Positions 1 to 8,821 of a DNA stretch of 64,000 bases are shown here, in pieces. The notes below the pieces were generated by a model. That model saw only the letters and a list, made by a program, of their open reading frames with translations, was not told the origin of the DNA and did no database searches. The DNA is from Loktanella sp. 3ANDIMAR09. GTDB lineage: Bacteria > Pseudomonadota > Alphaproteobacteria > Rhodobacterales > Rhodobacteraceae. Position numbers and translations under genes: made by a program. Each line of letters begins with the position of its first letter. The first letter of the stretch is position 1. The stretch spans positions 124,001 to 188,000 of the forward strand of contig NZ_LJAK01000001.1 in the NCBI RefSeq assembly GCF_001420005.1. Direction: 5' to 3'.

Positions 1-26
1 CGATCTCCAATTGACAGTCCGTTCAT
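1..26 (-). CDS. flgL: Flagellar hook-filament junction protein FlgL, N-terminal fragment
   Basis: Only the first eight codons lie in the window (peptide MNGLSIGD), starting 2 bases after the flgK stop on the same strand. Rhodobacterales FlgL proteins commonly begin with a short ...SIGDL... sequence, and flgL normally follows flgK, so order and peptide agree. The rest lies outside the window; the call rests mainly on position. Confidence 0.5.
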
Positions 27-28
27 CG

Positions 29-1474
29 CTAGATCTCCATCAGTCTTTGCATCATGTCCTGGATTGTCTGCATGAGCCGTGCATTGGCGGCGTAGGCTTG
101 TTCAACCTGCAAAAGGCGTTGAAGTTCAGCGTCGGTATCGACCCCGCCCGCCAATTCGGCGACGCGCAGCGCATCGCGCCGCGCCGTTGCAAAGGTCGTG
201 GTGCGATCCGCCTGCAGTTGTTGGACGGACAAACCCTCGCCAAAATCAGCCACCAGTCTTGCAGCGGTCACAGGCGTCGTCGTCAGTGACGACAATCGCG
301 GTGTTTGCATTGCTGTTGCATACCGTAGCAGCTGTGCATTCTGACCGACCGGGGCCGATGTCGTGGCCGCAAGACCGTCGCGCAGCCGCGCAGGGTCCCC
401 GCCCTGCTGCGGATCCACTGCCGCATTCACTGCAATCCGGCCAGCCAATCCTGTCTCTGCGCCCGCCAGCAGCGGACCGCCCGCGTCCGTCAGCAGTCCT
501 GCACCACCTGGTCCCAGTGACGGATCAACACCCGTGGCGGCAAAGCGGGCTACAAGATCCGTTGCGACCGCGTCAATGTTGCGCTGTGCGGTCACAAGCG
601 TTTGATCGCGCAGCATGAACTGCGATGCGATTTCGCCACCGCGCAGGATGCCGACGCCATCTCGTCCGAGGGGGCGTCCGTTGATCGTCAGACCCGAAAG
701 CGTACCCTCAGACTGCAGCTGATCCTCTGTCAGACCAGGCGTCGGGTCAAAACCGATCGTCGGTGGTTTACCGTCCAAAAGCGGACTGCCCGACAGCGTC
801 AGCAGCGCGATCTGACCCTGTGACCGGGTCGATTCCTGAACCGGGACCAGGGCGGCAATCCGGTCCACCACAACCTGGCGGTTGTCCATCAGACCAGAGG
901 CATCGCCACCCGTCAGAACCGTGCGACTGATGTCTGCATTCAGCTTTGCGACCTGTTGCAGCGCGGTATTCAAGTCAGCCACATTCGATGCGATTCGCTG
1001 ATCAGCCCGCCTGCGCTCGGCCGTCACGCCTTCCGACACCGCATTTATCGCACCCGTCAATTCGGACAGCCTGTCGACGACCTGCGACAACCGCGCGACA
1101 GAGGACGGATCGGCCGCTGCGGTCGTCAGCGCAGACTCGACCGCTGACAGGCGCGCGCTGAGGCTGTCAGGCCTGTCAGGCGTCCCGATCCGGTCCATCA
1201 GGCGCGCCAGCGCTTCGACTTGGGTGTCCGCAAACGCGACCTCACCGTCGGCCTGACGCCGGTCGCCCAGCACGATCGGGTCGCTGTACCGCCGGATTCC
1301 ATCAATGCGGACGCCGGCACTGGTGCCGCCGACGGTTTGGGCAGAGGTCAGCAATTCCCGCCGCGCATAACCTTCGGTCTGGGCATTCGCGAGGTTCGCA
1401 GAAATGACCTCGGCACGTCGGGCGTTGGCGTTCAGGCCGGATACCGCGTTATTGAGTGATTGCGAAATGCTCAT
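29..1474 (-). CDS. flgK: Flagellar hook-associated protein 1 (FlgK)
   Basis: Forms the first hook-filament junction ring, exported through the flagellar type III apparatus. The 481-residue protein has the axial-protein N-terminus (SISQSLNNAVSGLNANARRA, with SANLANAQTEGYARRE following) and a C-terminal heptad segment ending in LLQVEQAYAANARLMQTIQDMMQRLMEI, the D0 coiled-coil signature. The length is typical for alphaproteobacterial FlgK. It lies 18 bases downstream of flgE and just ahead of flgL, so it is probably cotranscribed with both. No signal peptide is present, as expected for this export route. Confidence 0.95.
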   Translation of the reverse strand: MSISQSLNNAVSGLNANARRAEVISANLANAQTEGYARRELLTSAQTVGGTSAGVRIDGIRRYSDPIVLGDRRQADGEVAFADTQVEALARLMDRIGTPDRPDSLSARLSAVESALTTAAADPSSVARLSQVVDRLSELTGAINAVSEGVTAERRRADQRIASNVADLNTALQQVAKLNADISRTVLTGGDASGLMDNRQVVVDRIAALVPVQESTRSQGQIALLTLSGSPLLDGKPPTIGFDPTPGLTEDQLQSEGTLSGLTINGRPLGRDGVGILRGGEIASQFMLRDQTLVTAQRNIDAVATDLVARFAATGVDPSLGPGGAGLLTDAGGPLLAGAETGLAGRIAVNAAVDPQQGGDPARLRDGLAATTSAPVGQNAQLLRYATAMQTPRLSSLTTTPVTAARLVADFGEGLSVQQLQADRTTTFATARRDALRVAELAGGVDTDAELQRLLQVEQAYAANARLMQTIQDMMQRLMEI

Positions 1475-1492
1475 GCCTCATGTCCCGTTTTG

Positions 1493-2794
1493 TCAGCGTT
1501 TGATATTGGTGGTTTCCTGAAGCATCTCATCCACGGTCTGGATGACCTTGGCGTTTGACGAATAGGCCCGTTGGGTCTGGATCAGTTCGGTCAACTCACC
1601 AGCGATATCCACGGTCGATGCCTCACGTGCGAAATTGACGACCTCGCCCGTTGGGCCATCGCCCGCATTCCACAGGAAGAACGCGCCAGATTCGGGGGTG
1701 ACGCGATAGGCCTGCTGATCCAGCGCCTGCAGGCCATTCACGTTCGGCACATCCGCCAGCGGCACCTGATAGAGGATACGATTGATCCCGATATCGAACG
1801 ACGCGCGCACATTGCCGTTTGCGTCAATTTCGATGCCCGTCAGGTTCCCCACCTGTGATCCGTCCTTTTCCGAGACGACCTGTGCAAACCTGTCTGACAG
1901 CTGGGTCATGCCATCACGACTGCCCAGCGCCCCGATATCGAAATCGATGGGCCCACCTGCAACATCCAGCTGGATCATCCCGGTTGCGGGCACATAGCCG
2001 TTCCCGGTCACCGTCTGCACATTCGTCAGCGTTCCACCGTTTGCGCGACTGGCATCAAAGGTCAGGGTATATTCCGCGATCGTGGCGTCGTCGCTGGCAC
2101 TGTCCGTAATCGTCATGGTCCACTCGTTCGACGACCCAGTTGCCGGAACCGTGGGCGAGAAAACAACCGAAAGGGTTTCCGATTTCCCCAGGTTGTCGAA
2201 ATATTCCAGGGTCAACGGCTGCACTGCGCCGCCGGATCCCGCGACGGTTTCGGTTGCAGGCAAATTCGCGCTGAACCGCATCTGTGTCGTGGGTTCGCCC
2301 GGGTATTGGTTCGTATTGATCCGCACCGGCGTCAGGCCGTTGGCGGAATCGCGCGGAAAGGCCGGTATCACCCCATCGGGATTCGCCTGCCACCCCATCA
2401 AGACCAGTCCACTGTCACTCTTGAGATAACCCTGATCATCGATCCGAAACGACCCGGTCGTCTGCAGCATCATCGGATTGTTGCCGTCGGCACTGCCCAC
2501 AGAAACCGCGGGCGTCACGGGAAACATCCCGCGTCCGCGCACCGCGATATCGGTGGCGTTCGTCGTCGACACCAGTGAACCGCGCTGGTCAATCAGCCGC
2601 GTTGTCGTGGCGCGCACCCCACCCGCCGTATAGATGCCGCGCTGATCACCGATCACCATCGAATGAAAATCAGCCTCGACCCGCTTGTAACCGTAGGTCT
2701 GCGAATTGGCGATATTGTCCGAAATCGTGGCCAAGCGGGTCGCATTGGCCGACAATCCGAGGACACCGGCATTCAGGGAGGATGAAATGGTCAT
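1493..2794 (-). CDS. flgE: Flagellar hook protein FlgE
   Basis: Structural subunit of the flagellar hook. The protein has 433 residues. Its N-terminus carries the rod/hook motif (LGLSANATRLATISDNIANSQTYGYKR spans about residues 12-38). A middle FlgE D2-type region contains LTLEYFDNLGKSETLSV. The C-terminus ends AELTELIQTQRAYSSNAKVIQTVDEMLQET, a conserved helix of hook and rod proteins. It follows motB after 78 bases and precedes flgK on the same strand. Size and both termini fit FlgE rather than FlgF/FlgG. Confidence 0.95.
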   Translation of the reverse strand: MTISSSLNAGVLGLSANATRLATISDNIANSQTYGYKRVEADFHSMVIGDQRGIYTAGGVRATTTRLIDQRGSLVSTTNATDIAVRGRGMFPVTPAVSVGSADGNNPMMLQTTGSFRIDDQGYLKSDSGLVLMGWQANPDGVIPAFPRDSANGLTPVRINTNQYPGEPTTQMRFSANLPATETVAGSGGAVQPLTLEYFDNLGKSETLSVVFSPTVPATGSSNEWTMTITDSASDDATIAEYTLTFDASRANGGTLTNVQTVTGNGYVPATGMIQLDVAGGPIDFDIGALGSRDGMTQLSDRFAQVVSEKDGSQVGNLTGIEIDANGNVRASFDIGINRILYQVPLADVPNVNGLQALDQQAYRVTPESGAFFLWNAGDGPTGEVVNFAREASTVDIAGELTELIQTQRAYSSNAKVIQTVDEMLQETTNIKR

Positions 2795-2872
2795 GGACGC
2801 GCCTTTCCAAGCGAAAACAACTATCGCACCAGTGCATAGCGCGGTGGGCTTAACGGCCTCCTAACGTGGCCA

Positions 2873-3673
2873 TCACAAACCCGACCGCAGCAGGGTGACC
2901 GTCACGCGGTTGTTGCGCAGCTCTGTGTCCGGACTGACAAGTGGGACCCGGTCGGCATGACCCGTGGTGCGCACGATCCGGTCAGGCTGCGTGCCCGTGA
3001 CCTGCAACAGCGCACGGACCTGACCCGCCCGGTCCATCGTCATGTCCCACGGCAGATCGCCCTGGCCCTCTGCCACATGCGCCGCCACCGCGACATCATT
3101 CGTCACCAGCCCCATCACGCGACTGATCATGGTGATCAGCGTGACCGTCACCGGCTGCGGGCGCGCCGTATCAGCAATGAATATAGGTGCGCCGGGCAGA
3201 TCGAAAATCTCGATCACCAGACCTTCGTCGGTCATGCGGGTCACCAGCTGGCGCATGGCGTTTTCCAGCTCCATCGACTCGCCGCCCCGGCCCAGCAAGG
3301 CGGATTCAAGGTCACGCAAGGCCTGCCGGTCGGCTGCATCGGCCAGACCTGCGGCGGGCCCGCCTTCCAGCTCGGCAATGCCGCCAGTGCCCATTTCCAA
3401 CAGCGTATCCAGCGATTGCAGCGACTCGCCCGACAGTGATCCGTCACCGCCGCCCGACAACTGGCTGAACGGGATCGTCGGCGCAAAATAATCGGCGATC
3501 CCCGCGCGTTGCTGTTCCGTGGTCGCGTTCAGCAGCCACATCAGCATGAAAAACGCCATCATCGCCGTCACGAAATCCGCATAGGCGACCTTCCAGGCCC
3601 CGCCGTGGTGCCCGCCACCTGCGATGACCTTCTTGCGTTTGATGATGATCGGTCGGTTGTTGCCAGTGCTCAT
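2873..3673 (-). CDS. motB: Flagellar motor stator protein MotB
   Basis: Stator subunit that anchors the proton channel to peptidoglycan. The N-terminus is basic and followed by the plug/TM segment WKVAYADFVTAMMAFFMLMWLL (about residues 26-47), whose YADF aspartate is the proton-binding residue. The C-terminal OmpA-like domain is recognisable (TTGHADRVPL, ELRNNRVTVTLL). I chose MSTGNNRP at 3673 rather than the 18-codon longer frame, because AGGGAC lies just upstream and the extension has no MotB character. No motA is adjacent; in this order it is often elsewhere. Length is 266 residues. Confidence 0.93.
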   Translation of the reverse strand: MSTGNNRPIIIKRKKVIAGGGHHGGAWKVAYADFVTAMMAFFMLMWLLNATTEQQRAGIADYFAPTIPFSQLSGGGDGSLSGESLQSLDTLLEMGTGGIAELEGGPAAGLADAADRQALRDLESALLGRGGESMELENAMRQLVTRMTDEGLVIEIFDLPGAPIFIADTARPQPVTVTLITMISRVMGLVTNDVAVAAHVAEGQGDLPWDMTMDRAGQVRALLQVTGTQPDRIVRTTGHADRVPLVSPDTELRNNRVTVTLLRSGL

Positions 3674-3753
3674 GTCCGGTCCCTGCGTTGCCACCTGAAG
3701 CGGGGATGACAACGCAGGAGTGAACAACTCACTAAACGCGCAATGCGCCGGAT

Positions 3754-4527
3754 TTAGGTTGCGATATCCTTATGGACATAGATCTCGTCCACGCCACAGA
3801 ATTCCGCCAGATTGTAGCCATGTTCGCGCATCAGTGCCGCGATGTCGCGCGCGGTGGTGTTGTTCTCGATCGCCCAGACGCCGACCTTGTACTTGTCAAA
3901 GTCAAAGGCCCGCAGCGCGGCCAGCTCTCCGCCCTCGATATCAAGCGAGACAAAATCCACCTCGGTCACGCCAATTTCGTCGAACAAGGCGTTCAAAGTC
4001 CTTGTCGGCACGGTGATGCTGTCCTCGGCGTGGCGCGGATCGGCGCGCACCCGTTCCAGCAGCTTGGGGTCGTAGGTGCCTTTCAGGCCGCTCATCTGGG
4101 TATAGCCCTTGGTCACCGCAATGAACGGTGCCTCGCCGTCGCTGTCAGAGATCGCATAGGGCAGGCAGGGCGCCGTGCGCCACATTGCTGCCGTATCACG
4201 GTACGCTTTCACCGGCTCGACCAGGGTGCCGGTCCAGCCGCGCCACTTCTCGAAATACAGAGAATTTGAACCAGTTATTCCGTTGAACGCCCCGATATCC
4301 AAAAAGGTGCCGTCCCGCTTGCCCTTGAAAATCGTATCCACGACCTGATCCTGGCCCGCCTGGGATGTATAGGGGAATCCCGGCGTCATCATGCTGGCGA
4401 CCTCATGCAGCAACCGCACGACGGGGCCGCGCTTGCGGCTTTTCTCGGTCTTGAGGATCTTGGACAGCTGCTGGCGCACCTCGTGCAATTCCTTGCGGGC
4501 GGCATTGACGCGGTCTTGGGGGGTCAT
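3754..4527 (-). CDS. FkbM-family SAM-dependent methyltransferase
   Basis: The 257-residue protein carries the FkbM fold. GTFLDIGAFNGITGSNS is the SAM-binding loop (motif I), and FVSLDIEGGELAALRAFDF is the typical FkbM motif around the second acidic site. Family members O-methylate sugars in glycans, lipids or secondary metabolites. The N-terminus has a charged helical stretch. Its ATG overlaps the TGA of the upstream DUF6165-like gene by 4 bases, and motB follows after about 80 bases. Position suggests modification of a surface or flagellar glycan, but the substrate cannot be read from sequence. Confidence 0.88.
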   Translation of the reverse strand: MTPQDRVNAARKELHEVRQQLSKILKTEKSRKRGPVVRLLHEVASMMTPGFPYTSQAGQDQVVDTIFKGKRDGTFLDIGAFNGITGSNSLYFEKWRGWTGTLVEPVKAYRDTAAMWRTAPCLPYAISDSDGEAPFIAVTKGYTQMSGLKGTYDPKLLERVRADPRHAEDSITVPTRTLNALFDEIGVTEVDFVSLDIEGGELAALRAFDFDKYKVGVWAIENNTTARDIAALMREHGYNLAEFCGVDEIYVHKDIAT

Positions 4528-4928
4528 AGGCTTTGGCTCTCCGGACTGTAGTATGACTTCTCTTCCACGATGGCAGAGCCAAGCAGAACGTTGATCCGCT
4601 TTTTCACGGCGGCGCGTTGATCGTTGGTGACATATACCGCACGCGCCAGGGCGATGAAACCGGGGCCGAAATCGCGGCGGGCCTCAAAGGCACGGATATC
4701 GTCCTCGATTTCCCACAGGTCGGCGTTGATCCGGTACAGTTCATCCCACAGCGCAGTCAGCGCGGCGCTGTGCTGCAACGCCTGATCCGCAATAGCCTGC
4801 AACACGCGGCGCTCATGGCGGACATTGGTCAGCTTGGCCTGATCGGTGATCTTTTCTTCTTTCAGGCGCAGGATCGTCAGCTTGTCGATCAATTCGCCGG
4901 GTGCAGTCGGAACGAGTAACTCTTTCAT
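4524..4928 (-). CDS. DUF6165-like small protein
   Basis: The 134-residue, mostly helical protein opens with ELLVPTAPGELIDKLTILRLKEEKI and continues with HERRVLQAIAD and YRINADLWEIEDDIRAFEARRDFG. This pattern matches the small DUF6165 proteins often found among surface-polysaccharide genes. No catalytic motif is evident, and no signal or membrane segment is seen. It starts one base after the stop of the TPR/glycosyltransferase-like gene (TGA-G-ATG) and overlaps the FkbM gene by 4 bases, so the three are translationally linked. The function is unknown. Confidence 0.75.
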   Translation of the reverse strand: MKELLVPTAPGELIDKLTILRLKEEKITDQAKLTNVRHERRVLQAIADQALQHSAALTALWDELYRINADLWEIEDDIRAFEARRDFGPGFIALARAVYVTNDQRAAVKKRINVLLGSAIVEEKSYYSPESQSL

Positions 4929-4929
4929 C

Positions 4930-6315
4930 TCAAATCTCCATCTGGGCGCGAACGGCTGACGTCACATCCGCCATAACGCCGTCCCAGTCTAATGGTTCAT
5001 GCTGCCGGAACAGGCGCATTGACGGATACCATGCCGTGGTCGGTCCCGCATGGCGGTACACCCAAAAGGCATCCCAGTGCAAAACGACCCACACCGGCAC
5101 GCCCAGCGATCCGGCCAGATGCGCCGTGGCCGTGTCTGACGTGATCACCAGATCCAGTTGCCGCATCATCGCGGCCGTATCCGCAAAGTCGCGTTCGCTG
5201 CTGCCTGTGTCGATGATCACACCGTCCGTGCCGTCGGCGTGGTAGGGTGCCAGTTCCGGCCCCTTGTACAGCGAAAAAAGCTGGACACCCGGCACGGCCG
5301 CCAGCCCAAGGTAGTTACGGTGGCTGAACGACCGGAATGCATTGCCCTTGTAGGTGACGGACCCGGTCCAGACGACACCGATCCGCATCTTGCCGGCGTG
5401 TGGTTTCAGCAGGGCGCGCGCGCGCGCGACGCTGTCTACGGGCATCGTCAGGCGGCACGGCGGTGGCACTGTGTCATCCTGCTCGAAATGCAGCAGCGCG
5501 AGGTCCATGATATTGATCCAATAGTCGGCCTGCGTGTCCGCCGTCAGATCCGGCACCATCGCATCGACGCCATCGATCCCCGCGAACAGACGCCGCAGGG
5601 GTTTCTTGACCTGCATCACCACGCGCGCGCCACGCCCCCGCAGCACGGCGGCAAAGCGCGCAAACAGGATCGCATCACCAAATCCCTGTTCGGGCAGGAT
5701 CACGATGGTCTTGCCGTCCAGCGGCTGACCCGTCCATTCGGGAAACGGCAGATTGCGCGGTTTCAACTCTCCCGCACGCCAACGCGCGCGATAGTTCCGG
5801 AACGCCTGCGCGTAATCCCCCGCCCCCAGTTGCGCAAAGGCCAGCTGCATCTGCAATTCCGCATCATCGGGAAACCGCGCGCGCGCGGCTTCCAGCCAGC
5901 GTATCGCGGCTGCATAATCACCCTTGCCGCGCAGGCAGCGCCCGACCATCGCCAGATGGTTCAGATCGTCGGGGGTCTGGTCCAGCAACCTGTGCCGCAG
6001 GGCCAGCGACTGATCGTATTGCCCCACATCGGACAGCGCATTCGCCGCGTTGTTCATGACGGATACATCGTCCGGTGCCAGCGCCAACGCACGCTGATGG
6101 GCGAGCAGCGCCATCTGCGTGCGGTGCGCGCGCCGGTGCAGCGCCCCCAGGTTCGACCACATCCGCGCATCCCCTGGCACCCGCGCCAGATAGGCGGCAT
6201 AGGCGCGCAATGCGGTTTCGGTATCGCCATCCGTATGCGCCTGCGCCGCTGACGCACGCAATTCGGACAGTGACTTGGCCGTATCCGTCACTGCGCCATC
6301 ACTCCGACCGGTCAC
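4930..6315 (-). CDS. TPR protein with C-terminal GT9/GT41-like glycosyltransferase domain
   Basis: Residues about 10-180 form successive tetratricopeptide repeats (for example WSNLGALHRRAHRTQMALLAHQRALALAPDD and AANALSDVGQYDQSLAL). From about residue 200 there is a Rossmann-like domain with IVILPEQGFGDAILFARFAAVL, IGVVWTGS, and LDLVITSDTATAHLAGSLGVPVWVVL, the pattern of heptosyltransferase/O-GlcNAc-transferase-like proteins. It could glycosylate a protein or lipid acceptor. Its start overlaps the preceding gene by 17 bases and the next gene follows after 1 base. The 461-residue length is normal for this architecture. The acceptor is unknown; flagellar proteins are one candidate given the neighbours. 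Confidence 0.82.
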   Translation of the reverse strand: MTGRSDGAVTDTAKSLSELRASAAQAHTDGDTETALRAYAAYLARVPGDARMWSNLGALHRRAHRTQMALLAHQRALALAPDDVSVMNNAANALSDVGQYDQSLALRHRLLDQTPDDLNHLAMVGRCLRGKGDYAAAIRWLEAARARFPDDAELQMQLAFAQLGAGDYAQAFRNYRARWRAGELKPRNLPFPEWTGQPLDGKTIVILPEQGFGDAILFARFAAVLRGRGARVVMQVKKPLRRLFAGIDGVDAMVPDLTADTQADYWINIMDLALLHFEQDDTVPPPCRLTMPVDSVARARALLKPHAGKMRIGVVWTGSVTYKGNAFRSFSHRNYLGLAAVPGVQLFSLYKGPELAPYHADGTDGVIIDTGSSERDFADTAAMMRQLDLVITSDTATAHLAGSLGVPVWVVLHWDAFWVYRHAGPTTAWYPSMRLFRQHEPLDWDGVMADVTSAVRAQMEI

Positions 6316-7084
6316 GCTTGACCGGGCAGACCAGTTTTTTCGGACGCCGCGCCTCTGCCGCTTCGAACAGTGAAAACGTCTGGTTGACGTAGTTCACCGC
6401 GCCCGAAATCAGCTCCATGTAATTCTTCAGGTCCTCGGTCTGTTCGACCTCCTGCACGACGACCGACCGGTCCTGCGGCATCGTCTCGAATGTGACGTAG
6501 AACAGCGGGTCCCCCCGGTTCACGACCAACGGCTTGGTATGGTCGACCCACTCGAACGCCCACATCAGCGGACGCGGCCAGACATTGATCGGGAACCGCC
6601 CACCGAAAATCGTGCCCGGCAGCGGCGTTTTCGCATAATGCATGAAAGGCGCGACCTGGCTCATGTAAACCGGCTCATCCGCGATGAACGTATATGGCAG
6701 TTCCAGCTGGATGGTCGGCACGCCGGGGTAACGCCATTCATGTTCCGCCGCGATATGCAGTTTTTCACGTAGCTTGTTGCCACGGATGCCGCTGCGGTCC
6801 CCGTTGAGGTTGCGCATCGCGGGCTTGCCGTCCTTGTCGCGGACGAATTCGAGGTTCAGATCGAACGGGCACCGCACCACGAAATAGCGGCTTTCCATGT
6901 TGATGACCGCAGGGCAGCGACTTGCGGATTTCGCGTGGGTCTTGTTCATGTCCACGGACCGCACCCGTTCGGGCGGGAAATAGACGATCCCGGCCTTCAT
7001 CTGGTTCAGAAACCAGCCGACCTGCACAGGGCCTTTGCCCGGCTCTGTCCCTTGTGTGTTTTCAAATCTGACCGATAGCTGCAT
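6299..7084 (-). CDS. Conserved protein of unknown function in the sugar module
   Basis: The 261-residue soluble protein has no signal peptide or membrane segment. Recurrent features are an aromatic/proline-rich central stretch (PYTFIADEPVYMSQVAPFMHY, FPINVWPRPLMWAFEWVDH) and a charged C-terminal helix. It reminds me of DUF6065-type proteins that accompany glycan clusters, but I cannot confirm membership. It overlaps the TPR/glycosyltransferase gene by 17 bases in another frame, so expression is probably coupled. Upstream is an 87-base gap to the GT4 gene. No enzymatic motif was identified. Confidence 0.7.
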   Translation of the reverse strand: MQLSVRFENTQGTEPGKGPVQVGWFLNQMKAGIVYFPPERVRSVDMNKTHAKSASRCPAVINMESRYFVVRCPFDLNLEFVRDKDGKPAMRNLNGDRSGIRGNKLREKLHIAAEHEWRYPGVPTIQLELPYTFIADEPVYMSQVAPFMHYAKTPLPGTIFGGRFPINVWPRPLMWAFEWVDHTKPLVVNRGDPLFYVTFETMPQDRSVVVQEVEQTEDLKNYMELISGAVNYVNQTFSLFEAAEARRPKKLVCPVKRDRSE

Positions 7085-7171
7085 TGCCCAAACCTCTTGC
7101 CGTCCGCGTTCTTTGGTCCGTTACTTGTCCGGACTGGCGGTTGATTGGTCAATATATCGTAAATTACGGCC

Positions 7172-8821
7172 TTACTGTGGTGGGGTCGGGTCCAGTTTCA
7201 GATAATCGTATTTCGCCAGAAACAGCGCCGCCGCGATGGCAAGGTCGCCTCGCAGGTCCATTGCCGCCGCAATGTCGCCGATCCGGGCCATACCGGCACG
7301 CCCCGCCGCATCAACAAACCCCAAAATACGCGCATCCGGCAATTGCTTGCGCCGGTACAGCCCGCGCCCATTCAGCGCATCAAGTGACGCAAGCGCATCC
7401 TGCCCCATCGGTCGCACCTGTGACACGACCCAATCCGTCGTGACATGATCCGTCGGATACCCGGAATAGAGGTCAAAGGGGTCAATCTGCAACGGCATCA
7501 CCGCCGGGCGGGTCTTGGCTGCGGCCCGCCGCGCCGCCAGTTCGTCGCACAGTGCCAGATACTGCGGAATGACCGCCGCCCAGTCATAATGCGCGCGCAC
7601 GTGCGCCGCACCGGCCTGCCCCATCCTGCCCCGCAACCCTGCATCCAGCGCGAGAGCGCGCAGGGCATCGGCATAAGCGGCCACATCAATCTGCGTCTGC
7701 TGTTGGATCAGTGACAGATGATGCAGGTAGCCATCGCGCCCATCCGCGAACCGCGCCGCCAGATCGGCCCCCACGGGTTGACCCGGCCCGGTCATGCGGG
7801 TGGGGATCAACATGCCCGTCTCACCATGCACGACCGTGTCACGAAACCCATTCCAATCGGGCATGACAACGGGCAATCCCGCCGCCATCGCCTCGACCGG
7901 GACCAGACCGAATGTTTCCTGAATGTTGTCCACAGGCAGGGTGAATACATCGGCCCCCGCCCAGATATCGCGCCGGATGTCCGCGTCGCGCCCGTCGATC
8001 TGCACCACCTTGACCGACGGACAGAACACCGCCGCCGCATCACGGTGCAACGCCGCCTCCTTTTCGCGGTTGGCCCAGCCGACCTGCCACAGATGCACCG
8101 GGCGTCCCATATCCTGCGCGACCTGTTCCAGCGCCAGATACAATGGCACGGGGTTTGCCTTTTCCACACTGGTCAGACGCCCCATGGTCATGACGACAAA
8201 GGCATCATCCGCCCCGAACCGCGCCCGCATTGCAGCCCGCGCACCGTCGCGCTGCACAAAGTCATCCACATGAATCCCCAGCGGTATCACCGGCAGTTGC
8301 GGTATCGGCATCCGGGTCGCCCCGAACCGATCCGCATAGAACAGCACGTCTTCTTCCATCTGGCGGGCGACCACGGATTGCACCGCGCGACTGGTGCAGA
8401 TCACGGCGTCCCAGTCATGCACAGGCTCGGCCAGCAGTTTGTGCAACCCTTCCATCACACGCCGCGTGGATACCGTATGCGTGATGCCCACCAGACTGCA
8501 CGCCGCAGCGCCAAACCGCTGCCGCTGCCATGCCGCCTGCATATATCCCGGACCGGGGAAAAAGATCGTCCCGACCCCCGTGAAATCCGCACCGGAATTC
8601 AGCGCCATCGCAGACAGGGGCCGCGCCTCGCCCAGACCGCGCGCAACCGTGTCAAACACCTTGGCCGCTGCGGGGGTTTCCACCAGCGCATGAACGGTCT
8701 CGCCCGGCACATGTTGCAGGAAACCGCGCAGGAACGATTGCCCCGCGCTGCGCCGTCCCACCAGGTCCTTGCCCTCACCCTCGATCGCATCCGCATGGAA
8801 AAAGATCGCGGGCCCGGTCAT
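7172..8821 (-). CDS. GT4-family glycosyltransferase
   Basis: The 549-residue protein has a two-domain GT-B layout. The donor-side half contains VVMTMGRLTSVEKANP and the E-x7-E signature region ETFGLVPVEAMAAGLPVVMPDWNGFRDTV, diagnostic of group 1 (GT4) retaining transferases. The N-terminal acceptor half includes FFPGPGYMQAAWQRQRFG. It is longer than a typical GT4 (about 370-400 residues), with about 120 extra C-terminal residues. It starts inside the end of the Gfo/Idh gene (4-base overlap). The donor and acceptor are unknown. Confidence 0.85.
   Translation of the reverse strand: MTGPAIFFHADAIEGEGKDLVGRRSAGQSFLRGFLQHVPGETVHALVETPAAAKVFDTVARGLGEARPLSAMALNSGADFTGVGTIFFPGPGYMQAAWQRQRFGAAACSLVGITHTVSTRRVMEGLHKLLAEPVHDWDAVICTSRAVQSVVARQMEEDVLFYADRFGATRMPIPQLPVIPLGIHVDDFVQRDGARAAMRARFGADDAFVVMTMGRLTSVEKANPVPLYLALEQVAQDMGRPVHLWQVGWANREKEAALHRDAAAVFCPSVKVVQIDGRDADIRRDIWAGADVFTLPVDNIQETFGLVPVEAMAAGLPVVMPDWNGFRDTVVHGETGMLIPTRMTGPGQPVGADLAARFADGRDGYLHHLSLIQQQTQIDVAAYADALRALALDAGLRGRMGQAGAAHVRAHYDWAAVIPQYLALCDELAARRAAAKTRPAVMPLQIDPFDLYSGYPTDHVTTDWVVSQVRPMGQDALASLDALNGRGLYRRKQLPDARILGFVDAAGRAGMARIGDIAAAMDLRGDLAIAAALFLAKYDYLKLDPTPPQ

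Noticed and set aside
5158-6252. Long plus-strand open frames opposite minus-strand genes (for example at 5158-6252, 7718-8956, 22783-24582, 62168-63373)
   Set aside because: They are antisense shadows of well-supported genes in high-GC DNA, with Arg/His/Pro-rich composition and no family motifs.
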